Shown here piece after piece: positions 17,751 to 25,727 of a stretch of DNA of 64,000 bases. The DNA lies in contig JAAEZD010000004.1 of assembly GCA_018223035.1 (NCBI GenBank), positions 315,280 through 379,279 of the forward strand. Direction: 5' to 3'. A program made the translations under genes and the position numbers. The DNA comes from Heliomarina sp018223035. GTDB taxonomy: Bacteria > Pseudomonadota > Alphaproteobacteria > Rhodobacterales > Rhodobacteraceae. Each line of letters opens with the position of its first letter. Positions within the stretch are counted from its first letter, which is position 1. Under the pieces are notes generated by a model. It did no database searches and was not told the DNA's origin. It saw only the letters and a program-made list of their open reading frames with translations.

Positions 17751-17779
17751 AGGCGTGGGGTGCGATGCAGCCCACGCCT
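17751..17779. terminator. Bidirectional terminator between dctM and the 17805 gene
   Basis: AGGCGTGGG ... CCCACGCCT (17751-17759 / 17771-17779) is flanked by AAAAA on the left, which is a T-run for the minus strand, and TATTTC on the right. It serves two convergent transcription units. Confidence 0.8.
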
Positions 17780-17804
17780 ATTTCAATTCACATGTCTGTT
17801 CAAT

Positions 17805-18335
17805 TCAATGGATGCGCGCGCCCGCGGCCATCTCTATCGAATGGAACGGGTCGTCCGGTTCCGCCGTCAGTCCTTCAAAGGCGGCGATCCGCATCAGCGC
17901 AAGGCCCAGCGATTCCGCCAGCCCGGTCAGCGACGGAGCCATGTCGGCCCGCACGATCAGAGTTGCGATCAGCATCGCGTCTTCGCGATCGCCGCGCCCG
18001 GCCGCCGCGATGAAATTGGCAAAACAGGCTTCATCCGCGCCAAGGCAGGCGCATTTCAGATCGTGCCGGACAATCGGGCGTCGCGCGTGGTGGGCGCAAA
18101 GCCGCATGATATTCTCCAGCGCCTTCAGGGCCTGCCGCCCCTGAGCTGCGCCTAGTGTCCGGGCAAATTCATTCCAGACCCGGGCCTGCGCTTCCGGGCC
18201 GCTGTTCCATAGCCGCAGATACAGCACCGCGCCGGCTTCGACCGGATCGAGGTCGCCGACATGTCCCACCGCCACGCCGCCTCGGTTGCGGGCGCGTGTC
18301 TCGGCGGCGCTGCCGGTCAGGTTTTCAGATGTCAT
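17805..18335 (-). CDS. Hypothetical protein next to hemP
   Basis: A 176-aa mostly helical soluble protein. I do not recognise the family. Visible traits are GHVGDLDPVEAGAVLYLRLW (about residues 24-43), a cluster of cysteines and histidines (LCAHHARRP; KCACLGADEACF, about residues 79-105) that could bind metal, and the ending AAGARIH. Its start overlaps the hemP stop (ATGA), so it is expressed with hemP and probably answers to iron. A role in heme or iron handling is inferred from context only. Confidence 0.6.
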   Translation of the reverse strand: MTSENLTGSAAETRARNRGGVAVGHVGDLDPVEAGAVLYLRLWNSGPEAQARVWNEFARTLGAAQGRQALKALENIMRLCAHHARRPIVRHDLKCACLGADEACFANFIAAAGRGDREDAMLIATLIVRADMAPSLTGLAESLGLALMRIAAFEGLTAEPDDPFHSIEMAAGARIH

Positions 18336-18499
18336 TTCGTGAGGATCAGCTTGCCCGCGCGGGTGATCCGCAGCGTGTAAAGCTGGTCGTCCAGCCGGAT
18401 ATGGGCCAGCGATCCGCCATCGGTCAGCTCTGCCGCATCATGAACGGGAAGAGGGGCAACACCGTATTGCGTGTCGCGCGTCTGGGTTTGCGTATGCAT
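18332..18499 (-). CDS. hemP: Hemin uptake protein HemP
   Basis: A 55-aa protein of the HemP/HmuP family, recognised by IRLDDQLYTLRITRAGKLILTK at its C-terminus. It starts at ATG 18499 and ends at TGA 18332. In other bacteria HmuP/HemP is a small activator needed for expression of the heme receptor. No heme receptor or ABC transporter is in view. It overlaps the 17805-18335 gene by ATGA, and an imperfect operator-like dyad lies 77 bp upstream. Confidence 0.85.
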   Translation of the reverse strand: MHTQTQTRDTQYGVAPLPVHDAAELTDGGSLAHIRLDDQLYTLRITRAGKLILTK

Positions 18500-18575
18500 C
18501 GTTTCATGCTCCTGCTTTTGCGGTATCGGGCTGACCCAGGAGCAAGCCCGGGATGGCTGGACATGTTTTAAATCT

Positions 18576-18588
18576 GACTTTTTTAGTC
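18576..18588. promoter_or_regulatory. GACT-N5-AGTC dyad upstream of hemP
   Basis: GACT TTTTT AGTC is a 4-bp dyad with a T-rich centre, with another TTAGTC eight bases on. It sits where an iron-responsive operator of hemP would be expected. Assignment to a named regulator (Irr, RirA/IscR type) is not possible from sequence alone. Confidence 0.4.
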
Positions 18589-18842
18589 GGGTTAGTCAAG
18601 CCACTCTTTTCGCAGAGAATCGAGAAATCCCGTGAAATGCGAAACCTTGCCGAAACCGGGCTTATCTGCGCGGCAATCGGCATCGACGAACCTGACCGGA
18701 AGAGCGCTTTGCACAAAGCTCGGGCGAATTACGCAATTGGCCGCCTCTGCGCTGGCAGCCGACGTGGATATTCTTGCAGGTAAAATTATTTTCCCATATG
18801 TCCCGAATGACCGCGCTGCTGCGCGACAGAATGGAGAACACC

Positions 18843-19730
18843 ATGTGTGGGATTGTCGGGCTCTTCCTGAAACAGGAAAATCTGCGCCCCCGGCTTGGCG
18901 ACATGCTGACCGATATGCTGATAACGATGACCGATCGCGGCCCCGACTCTGCCGGAATCGCGATCTATGGCGATGAAACCGACGGTCTCAAGGTGACCGT
19001 GCAATCGGACGATGCGGCCTCCGCCTTTGACGGGTTGCAGGACGACCTGACCAACCGGCTTGGCACGTCGGTACCGGTCAAGGTGCTCGATACTCATGCG
19101 ATCATCACCTTGCCGCGCGACAAGCGGGACGAAGGGCTTGCCTGCCTGGAAGAGCGCGGCCTGCGGATCATGGGCGTCGGCGATGCGATGGAGATTTTCA
19201 AGGAGGTCGGTCTGCCGAAAGACGTGGCCGATCGTTTCGGCATCCGTGCGATGCAGGGCAGCCACGGCATCGGCCATACCCGAATGGCGACCGAATCCGC
19301 CGTCACCACGCTTGGTGCGCACCCGTTTTCCACGGCAGATGACCAGTGCCTTGTGCATAACGGCTCGCTGTCCAACCACAACCAGATGCGCCGCCAACTG
19401 GCTCGAGATGGGTTCGTCACCAAGACCGAGAACGACACCGAGGTCGGCGCCGCCTATATCTCCTCGCGCATCGCCAAGGGCGACACGCTGGGCGAGGCGC
19501 TGGAAGGCACGCTCAAGGATCTAGACGGGTTCTTTACCTTTGTCATGGGCACCAAGAACGGGTTCGGCGTGGTCCGCGACCCGATTGCCTGCAAACCCGC
19601 CGTGATGGCGGAAACCGACGATTACGTGGCCTTTGCCAGCGAATACCGTGCTTTCGCCGATCTGCCCGGGATCGACTTCGCCCGCATCTGGGAACCCGAG
19701 CCCGCCACTGTCTATTTCTGGGAGCGTTGA
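18843..19730 (+). CDS. glxB: Class II glutamine amidotransferase (GlxB / MgsA-like)
   Basis: A 295-aa protein starting MCGIVG at 18843. Cys2 is the N-terminal nucleophile of Ntn-type amidotransferases, so the start is fixed by chemistry; an open frame further upstream lacks it. TDRGPDSAGIA, RMATESAVT and HNGSLSNHN are the typical glutamine-site motifs. With glxC and glxD it splits glutamate synthase into three polypeptides. It releases ammonia from glutamine, or acts as the amidotransferase subunit of N-methylglutamate synthase. glxC follows directly after its stop. Confidence 0.9.
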   Translation: MCGIVGLFLKQENLRPRLGDMLTDMLITMTDRGPDSAGIAIYGDETDGLKVTVQSDDAASAFDGLQDDLTNRLGTSVPVKVLDTHAIITLPRDKRDEGLACLEERGLRIMGVGDAMEIFKEVGLPKDVADRFGIRAMQGSHGIGHTRMATESAVTTLGAHPFSTADDQCLVHNGSLSNHNQMRRQLARDGFVTKTENDTEVGAAYISSRIAKGDTLGEALEGTLKDLDGFFTFVMGTKNGFGVVRDPIACKPAVMAETDDYVAFASEYRAFADLPGIDFARIWEPEPATVYFWER

Positions 19731-20408
19731 ATGCAGACCCTCGACATGAACGACATCGACCTGCGTGCGGTCAACGCGACCCTTCAGGGCGCGGCCGGAA
19801 ACGATACGGAATTCGAGGTGCTGAACCTGCGCGGTTCTCACGCCGTTGCCGTTGGCCTTGATGCGCCCATCGACGTCACGCTGCACGGTTCTGCCGGCTA
19901 TTACTGTGCTGGTATGAACAAGCTGGCAAAGGTCACCGTCAAAGGCTCGGTCGGGCCGGGGGCCGCCGAAAATATGATGTCCGGCGAGGTCATCGTCGAT
20001 GGCGACGCCTCGCAATACGCCGGGGCCACCGGGCATGGCGGCTTGCTCGTGATCAAGGGCAATGCCTCATCGCGCTGCGGCATTTCCATGAAGGGGATCG
20101 ACATCGTCGTCGGCGGCAACATCGGCCATATGAGCGCCTTCATGGCGCAAAAAGGCAACCTCGTGGTCCTCGGCGACGCGGGCGATGCGCTCGGCGACAG
20201 CCTTTACGAGGCGAGGCTTTTCGTGCGCGGGTCGGTGAAATCGCTTGGCGCGGATTGCGTGGAAAAAGAAATGCGTCCCGAACATCTCGACCTTCTGGCC
20301 GATCTGCTGAACCGCGCCGGGATGGATGCCAAACCCGAAGAATTCCGCCGCTATGGCTCGGCGCGCGAACTCTATCATTTCAAAGTCGACAATGCGGGGG
20401 CCTATTGA
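19731..20408 (+). CDS. glxC: GltB3-like GXGXG-domain protein (GlxC / MgsB-like)
   Basis: A 225-aa protein built on the right-handed beta-helix of the glutamate synthase C-terminal domain (GXGXG type). It carries repeated Gly-rich turns such as GSAGYYCAGMNKLAKVTVKG, YAGATGHGGLLVIKG and GNIGHMSAFMAQKGNLVVLG. It forms the structural subunit between amidotransferase and FMN synthase domains. Its stop overlaps the next start (TGATG). Confidence 0.9.
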   Translation: MQTLDMNDIDLRAVNATLQGAAGNDTEFEVLNLRGSHAVAVGLDAPIDVTLHGSAGYYCAGMNKLAKVTVKGSVGPGAAENMMSGEVIVDGDASQYAGATGHGGLLVIKGNASSRCGISMKGIDIVVGGNIGHMSAFMAQKGNLVVLGDAGDALGDSLYEARLFVRGSVKSLGADCVEKEMRPEHLDLLADLLNRAGMDAKPEEFRRYGSARELYHFKVDNAGAY

Positions 20409-21739
20409 TGAGCGACCAGCACACACCCCGGACGATGCCCCGGCAGTCCTGGACCTTTTCGAACGAGATCAACTCGGAAATCCGCCGCGCGGCGGCAACG
20501 GGCATCTATGACATTCGCGGTGGCGGGGCCAAGCGGCGGGTGCCGCATTTCGACGACCTGCTGTTCCTGGGTGCCTCGGTCTCGCGCTACCCGCTCGAAG
20601 GCTACCGTGAGAAATGCGAAACCTCGGTCACGCTGGGCACGCGATTTGCCAAGAAACCCATCGAGCTGAAAATCCCGATCACAATCGCGGGCATGTCCTT
20701 TGGCGCGCTCTCGGCCAATGCCAAAGAGGCGCTGGGCCGGGGCGCGACCCTTGCGGGCACTTCGACCACAACAGGCGACGGTGGCATGACCGATGAGGAA
20801 CGCGGCCATTCCGAGATGCTGGTCTATCAATACCTGCCCAGCCGCTACGGCATGAACCCTGACGACCTGCGCCGCGCCGATGCGATTGAAATCGTCGTGG
20901 GCCAGGGCGCCAAGCCCGGCGGCGGCGGCATGCTGCTCGGCCAGAAAATCACCGAGAGGGTGGCCGGAATGCGCGATCTGCCGGTAGGCATCGACCAGCG
21001 TTCTTCCTGCCGCCATCCGGACTGGACCGGGCCGGACGATCTCGAAATCAAGATACTCGAGCTGCGTGAAATCACCGGCTGGGAGAAACCGATCTATATC
21101 AAGGTCGGCGGCTCGCGCCCCTATTACGACACGGCGCTGGCGGTAAAGGCGGGCGCGGATGTGGTCGTTCTTGACGGGATGCAGGGCGGCACCGCCGCGA
21201 CACAGGACGTGTTCATCGAACATGTCGGCCAGCCGATCCTCGCTTGTATCCGGCCCGCCGTGCAGGCGCTTCAGGATCTGGGCATGCACCGGAAGGTGCA
21301 ACTTGTCGTCTCCGGCGGTATCCGATCCGGCGCCGATGTGGCCAAGGCGCTCGCGCTTGGGGCGGATGCGGTTTCCATCGGCACCGCCGCGCTGGTCGCG
21401 ATTGGCGACAACGATCCGAAATGGGAGGCCGAGTACCAGAAACTCGGCTCGACCACCGGCGCCTATGACGACTGGCACGAAGGTCGCGACCCGGCAGGCA
21501 TCACCACGCAGGACCCGGAGCTGATGGCCCGGCTCGACCCCATCGAGGCCGGTCGCCGTCTGCGCAACTACCTCAACGTGATGACGCTTGAATGCCAGAC
21601 CATCGCGCGCGCCTGCGGCAAGAACCATGTGCACAATCTCGAACCCGAGGATCTCTGCGCCCTCACCATGGAAGCCGCTGCCATGGCGCAGATCCCGCTG
21701 GCCGGAACGGACTGGTATCCGGGTAAAAAGGGTTTCTGA
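20408..21739 (+). CDS. glxD: FMN-binding glutamate synthase domain protein (GlxD / MgsC-like)
   Basis: A 443-aa member of the glutamate synthase central domain family. Motifs include ITIAGMSFGALSANAKEALG (about residues 93-112), the flavin barrel stretch GGTAATQDVFIEHVG and LVVSGGIRSGADVAKALALG. In GltB this barrel makes glutamate from 2-oxoglutarate; in the MgsABC enzyme it makes N-methylglutamate. The operon order glxB-C-D followed by glnT argues for a route fed by glutamine or gamma-glutamylmethylamide. Confidence 0.9.
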   Translation: MSDQHTPRTMPRQSWTFSNEINSEIRRAAATGIYDIRGGGAKRRVPHFDDLLFLGASVSRYPLEGYREKCETSVTLGTRFAKKPIELKIPITIAGMSFGALSANAKEALGRGATLAGTSTTTGDGGMTDEERGHSEMLVYQYLPSRYGMNPDDLRRADAIEIVVGQGAKPGGGGMLLGQKITERVAGMRDLPVGIDQRSSCRHPDWTGPDDLEIKILELREITGWEKPIYIKVGGSRPYYDTALAVKAGADVVVLDGMQGGTAATQDVFIEHVGQPILACIRPAVQALQDLGMHRKVQLVVSGGIRSGADVAKALALGADAVSIGTAALVAIGDNDPKWEAEYQKLGSTTGAYDDWHEGRDPAGITTQDPELMARLDPIEAGRRLRNYLNVMTLECQTIARACGKNHVHNLEPEDLCALTMEAAAMAQIPLAGTDWYPGKKGF

Positions 21740-21798
21740 AACATCATGACGGGCGGCGTCAGACCGCCCGCAGTCACCAACAGGGAAAAGGACCGCAA

Positions 21799-23118
21799 AT
21801 GAAGGATCTCGCCAAATTCGCCAAGGACAAGGGCGTCAAGTATTTCATGATCTCCTATACCGACCTGTTCGGGGGGCAGCGGGCCAAGCTGGTCCCGGCG
21901 CAAGCCATCAAGGAGATGCAGAGCGATGGCGCGGGGTTTGCGGGCTTTGCCACATGGCTCGACATGACCCCGGCCTTTCCGGACATGCTGGCGGTGCCCG
22001 ACCCTGAAACCGTGATCCAGCTGCCGTGGAAGCCCGAGGTCGCATGGGTCGCGGCGAATTGCATGATGGAAGGCGAAGAGGTCGCGCAGGCCCCCCGCAA
22101 CGTGCTGCGCAGACTGGTGGCCGAGGCCGCCTCCGAAGGGCTGCATGTCAAGACGGGCATCGAGGCCGAATTCTTTCTGCTGACGCCCGAGGGCACCGAA
22201 ATCTCCGACCCTGCCGATACGGCGGAAAAACCCTGCTATGACCAGCAGGCGGTGATGCGGCGCTATGACGTGATCTCGGAAATCTGCGACTACATGCTCG
22301 ATCTCGGCTGGGGCCCGTATCAGAACGACCATGAGGACGCGAACGGCCAGTTCGAGATGAACTGGGAGTTTGCCGACGCGCTGGTAACGGCGGACCGGCA
22401 CTCCTTTTTCAAGTTCATGGTGAAATCCGTGGCCGAGAAACACGGGCTGCGCGCCACCTTCATGCCCAAGCCCATCGAAGGACTGACCGGCAATGGCTGC
22501 CACGCCCATATCTCGGTCTGGGATGCCAAGGGCAAAAAGAACGTCTTTGCCACCGAAAAGGGCAGCGGCCCGACGGGCGAACTTGGCCTGTCCGAGCAGG
22601 GCGCCCAGTTCCTTGGCGGGATCATGAAACATGCAACCGCCATGGCCGCGATCACCAATCCGACGGTGAACAGCTACAAGCGCATCAACGCGCCGCGCAC
22701 CACCTCCGGGGCGACATGGGCGCCCAACAGCGTGACCTGGACCGGCAACAACCGGACCCACATGGTGCGCGTCCCCGGTCCGGGCCGGTTCGAGCTGCGC
22801 CTGCCCGACGGGGCGACCAACCCCTACCTGCTGCAAGCGGTCATCATCGCGGCCGGTCTGTCCGGCATCCGGACCAAGGCCGATCCCGGCATGCGGCTTG
22901 ACATCGACATGTATGCCGAGGGTCACACCGTGACCGACGCGCCGAAACTGCCGCTGAACCTGCTGGATGCGATCCGCGCATTCGATGGGGATGCGGGCCT
23001 GAAGGAAATGCTCGGAGCAGAGTTCTCGGCCTCCTTCATCAAGATGAAACATCAGGAATGGCATTCCTACGTCTCGCACTTCTCGAGCTGGGAGAGGGAC
23101 AATACGCTTGATATCTGA
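21799..23118 (+). CDS. glnT: Type III glutamine synthetase (GlnT) / gamma-glutamylmethylamide synthetase candidate
   Basis: A 439-aa glutamine synthetase fold protein. It shows IEAEFFLL and NCMMEGEEV at the metal site, NGCHAHISVWD (ATP/Glu site), NSYKRINAP and NRTHMVRVPGPGRFELRLPD (about residues 315-334) in the C-terminal half. It ligates an amine to glutamate with ATP. Close relatives in Rhodobacterales are annotated GlnT or GmaS, the first enzyme of methylamine use through N-methylglutamate; the two cannot be told apart safely without comparison. RBS AGGGAAAAGGA precedes the ATG. Confidence 0.88.
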   Translation: MKDLAKFAKDKGVKYFMISYTDLFGGQRAKLVPAQAIKEMQSDGAGFAGFATWLDMTPAFPDMLAVPDPETVIQLPWKPEVAWVAANCMMEGEEVAQAPRNVLRRLVAEAASEGLHVKTGIEAEFFLLTPEGTEISDPADTAEKPCYDQQAVMRRYDVISEICDYMLDLGWGPYQNDHEDANGQFEMNWEFADALVTADRHSFFKFMVKSVAEKHGLRATFMPKPIEGLTGNGCHAHISVWDAKGKKNVFATEKGSGPTGELGLSEQGAQFLGGIMKHATAMAAITNPTVNSYKRINAPRTTSGATWAPNSVTWTGNNRTHMVRVPGPGRFELRLPDGATNPYLLQAVIIAAGLSGIRTKADPGMRLDIDMYAEGHTVTDAPKLPLNLLDAIRAFDGDAGLKEMLGAEFSASFIKMKHQEWHSYVSHFSSWERDNTLDI

Positions 23119-23136
23119 TCGTCGGGCAGAGCCGCC

Positions 23137-23179
23137 GGTGTACGCGGGGGGTGTACAGAGGGTGTACAGCTTGTGCACC
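23137..23179. promoter_or_regulatory. Repeated GGTGTAC operator-like sites before the XRE regulator gene
   Basis: GGTGTAC occurs at 23137, 23150 and 23161 in direct orientation (spacing 13 and 11 bp). The last copy pairs with GTGCACC at 23173-23179 as an imperfect palindrome. They lie 54-96 bp before the regulator start, suggesting autoregulation or control by the encoded XRE protein. Confidence 0.5.
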
Positions 23180-23232
23180 GACATCACCCCCTGTTTTTCG
23201 GCCTCTCGCGCCTGCCAACGCGGCGCGGAAAA

Positions 23233-23877
23233 ATGAGCGAAGTGGACGACAGGCAGGGTCCGAAACCGCTGCGTCAGGACCCTCATGCGGTCGGTGAGAC
23301 GCGCGAGAAGAACCTCGAACTGGCCATCGGCCGCCAGATCCGCGAATTGCGAAAACGCCAGCGCATGACCGGCACGGATCTTGCCGCCAAAACCGGTATT
23401 TCCGTCGGCGCGCTTTCCAAGATCGAGAACGGGCTGATCTCGCCCTCGCTGAATACGCTTCAGGCGTTTTCCCACGCGTTGGGCGTGCCCATCGTGAACC
23501 TGTTCTCGGGCTACGACCAGCCGCGTGGCGCGATGCATGTCAAAGCCGGGCAGGGGGTCGAGATCGAACGGCAGGGCAGCCGGGCAGGCCACCAGTATAA
23601 CCTGCTGGGACATATCGGTGCGACGGAATCCGGCGTGGTGGTCGAACCCTACCTGCTGACCCTCACCAGCAAGAGCGACGTCTTCCCGGTGTTCCAGCAC
23701 GAGGGCATCGAATTCATCTACATGCTCGAAGGACAGCTTGACTACCGGCACGGCGATCAGCTCTACCGGCTTGAGCCGGGCGACACGCTGCTCTTCGACG
23801 CGGACGCGCCGCACGGGCCGGAAATGCTGCTGGAGTTTCCCATCCGCTATCTCTCGGTCATATGCTATCCGCAGTGA
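23233..23877 (+). CDS. XRE-family regulator with C-terminal cupin domain
   Basis: A 214-aa protein read from ATG 23233; a GTG at 23173 lies inside the operator-like repeats and is less likely. Residues about 30-90 form a helix-turn-helix (LAIGRQIRELRKRQRMTGTD, then ISVGALSKIENGLISPS). Residues about 135-210 form a cupin (FPVFQHEGIEFIYMLEG, LEPGDTLLFDADAPHGPE). Such regulators sense a small metabolite through the cupin. Position between glnT and purU suggests it controls this amine/one-carbon cluster. Confidence 0.9.
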   Translation: MSEVDDRQGPKPLRQDPHAVGETREKNLELAIGRQIRELRKRQRMTGTDLAAKTGISVGALSKIENGLISPSLNTLQAFSHALGVPIVNLFSGYDQPRGAMHVKAGQGVEIERQGSRAGHQYNLLGHIGATESGVVVEPYLLTLTSKSDVFPVFQHEGIEFIYMLEGQLDYRHGDQLYRLEPGDTLLFDADAPHGPEMLLEFPIRYLSVICYPQ

Positions 23878-23896
23878 CTCCCGCTGCGCGAGTCAC
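23874..23896 (+). terminator. Hairpin at the end of the XRE gene
   Basis: GTGACTC ... GAGTCAC (23874-23880 / 23890-23896) forms a 7-bp stem overlapping the stop codon. No T-run follows directly, so terminator strength is uncertain. The spacer to purU (292 bp) contains no gene. Confidence 0.5.
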
Positions 23897-24169
23897 TTGG
23901 CGGTCTGAAAACCTCTCCCGAAATCGCGCCAGAGCCGGCCTGATTAGCCTCTTAGCGATGCTTTTTCGGTCAAGCCCGCTTGGCTTTCGCGTCGTTCTCG
24001 CGCGATAGGGTGACGCTTTTGCCGAAGCGTGTAAAATAAGCGCTAAACGGGTGTTTTATGGCGTTTTCTTTTCCTTGACCGATGCCTTTCTTCGCGCCAA
24101 CACATGCGCCAGCCATCGGTTTGAACCCTCCCGCAAAGCCCGTCAGGGCCGGATCCAAGGAATACCAGA

Positions 24170-25054
24170 ATGAACGACTACATCCTGACCGTCCACTGCC
24201 CCACCCGACGCGGCATCGTTGCCGAGATCTCAACCTATCTTGCGGAGAAGGGATGCAATATCCGCGACCTGCATCAGTTCGATGACACCGAGACCGGTCA
24301 CTTCTTTTCGCGCATCAGCTTTGACAGCGAAACCGGCACCACGATCGACGCGCTGCGTGAAGGGTTCGGCCCGATTGCCGAGACATTCGGGATGACCTGG
24401 GATTTCCACGACCCGGCCAAGAAGATGAAGGTCGTGCTGATGGTCTCGCGTTTCGGACACTGTCTGAACGACCTGCTTTACCGCTGGCGGATCGGCGCGC
24501 TGCCGGTCGAGATTGTCGCGGTGATTTCGAACCACCTCGATTACCAGAAAGTCGTGGTAAACCACGATATCCCTTTCCACCACATCAAGGTGACCAAGGA
24601 GAACAAGGCCGAGGCCGAAGCACGCCTGCTGGGCGTGGTCGAGGACACCGACGCCGATCTCGTGGTGCTTGCCCGTTACATGCAGATCCTGTCGGATTCC
24701 CTGTGCCAGAAGATGTCGGGACGGATCATCAACATCCACCACTCCTTCCTGCCCAGCTTCAAGGGCGCGAACCCCTACAAGCAGGCCTTCGAACGCGGCG
24801 TTAAGCTTATCGGCGCAACCTCGCATTATGTTACGGCGGACCTCGACGAAGGCCCGATCATCGAACAGGATACCGTGCGCGTCACCCATGCCCAGTCTGC
24901 CGATGATTACGTCAGCCTTGGACGCGATGTGGAAAGCCAGGTGCTGGCGCGCGCGATCCACGCCCATATCCACCATCGCGTCTTCCTGAACGGCACCAAG
25001 ACGATTGTCTTCCCGGCAAGCCCCGGTTCCTACGCGTCCGAACGGATGGGCTGA
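24170..25054 (+). CDS. purU: Formyltetrahydrofolate deformylase
   Basis: A 294-aa protein with an N-terminal ACT domain (about residues 3-80: LTVHCPTRRGIVAEISTYL) and a formyltransferase-like catalytic domain. The latter shows ARYMQIL, INIHHSFLPSFKGANPYKQA (about residues 187-206) with catalytic His, and TADLDEGPIIEQD. It hydrolyses 10-formyl-THF to formate and THF. In amine-demethylating Rhodobacterales it recycles folate and delivers formate, which the formate dehydrogenase of this window could oxidise. In the N-methylglutamate pathway, dehydrogenase genes (mgdABCD) often follow; here the polysaccharide locus begins instead. Confidence 0.95.
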   Translation: MNDYILTVHCPTRRGIVAEISTYLAEKGCNIRDLHQFDDTETGHFFSRISFDSETGTTIDALREGFGPIAETFGMTWDFHDPAKKMKVVLMVSRFGHCLNDLLYRWRIGALPVEIVAVISNHLDYQKVVVNHDIPFHHIKVTKENKAEAEARLLGVVEDTDADLVVLARYMQILSDSLCQKMSGRIINIHHSFLPSFKGANPYKQAFERGVKLIGATSHYVTADLDEGPIIEQDTVRVTHAQSADDYVSLGRDVESQVLARAIHAHIHHRVFLNGTKTIVFPASPGSYASERMG

Positions 25055-25124
25055 TCACGACGTTTGACGGCGATCACAGTTAGTTATCTGTGGTCGTTGG
25101 GGCATGCCCTCCCGAATGGTTTCC

Positions 25125-25158
25125 GGCGCCAGTCATTTGGCGCCAGTCATTTGGCGCC
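25125..25158. repeat. 14-bp tandem repeat, 2.4 copies
   Basis: GGCGCCAGTCATTT is repeated twice and followed by a third GGCGCC; a diverged GCACTCATTT continues. It sits 70 bp after purU at the left edge of the polysaccharide region. Confidence 0.85.
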
Positions 25159-25271
25159 GCACTCATTTGCCCATCTCAGATCTCAGGCAGGGGATGATTT
25201 CTATCGCAATGGCGACCTGAGGTGCGCCCCTATGCTGGGCGAAGAAGGTTAAGGCCCTGATATCGTTTAAA

Positions 25272-25577
25272 CTAACTAGGAAAGATCTCTTGCTTGATCA
25301 GATACGGCTCTTTTGCGGCCAAGTTGCGGTCATCTCCGCCAATTCTTCCAACGACAAATGAATTGATTTTACGGGCAAGTTTTATTAACAAAGAAAGACT
25401 TACTTTGTATCGATAGATTTTCTGACCACTTTTGACTTCTTGAACACTTTTACCGAATAGCATTTCGCTGACTTCATTAAATTGCCGAGATGTGGCTCTA
25501 AACAGACAGGCCTCACTCTCATTTGCTGACCCCAGGATGACGACATCGGGCGCCGGACTCAGCGGGAAGATTCGTTC
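25272..25577 (-). pseudogene. Possible gene remnant, no start codon in the open frame
   Basis: The minus-strand frame is open from a TGA at 25578-25580 to the stop at 25272. The translation looks protein-like (PDVVILGSANESEACLF near its beginning; KIYRYKVSLSLLIKLARK near the middle) for about 101 codons. There is no ATG, GTG or TTG before the internal ATG at 25463, which would give only 63 residues. The family is not recognised. It may be a truncated gene left at the island edge, or a 63-aa gene with an unusual start. Confidence 0.3.
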
Positions 25578-25727
25578 TCAGACGCGCTAAAACATGTTAG
25601 ATTGCATAATAAATAGACAGACACGCCCGGTTTCTTCGAATTTTGGGGACACATGGGGCCTATGCATGCTGCATGTCGCAATTCTGACGATAAGAGAACG
25701 GATAAGGTCAGTTGAGGGGCTTCAATT

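Noticed and set aside
21568..23814. 748-codon open frame on the minus strand
   Set aside because: A shadow of glxD/glnT/XRE genes on the plus strand; composition is typical of antisense GC-rich frames.
25125..25158. Short CRISPR-like array
   Set aside because: The repeat unit is 14 bp with no spacers and only 2.4 copies, so it is a simple tandem repeat.
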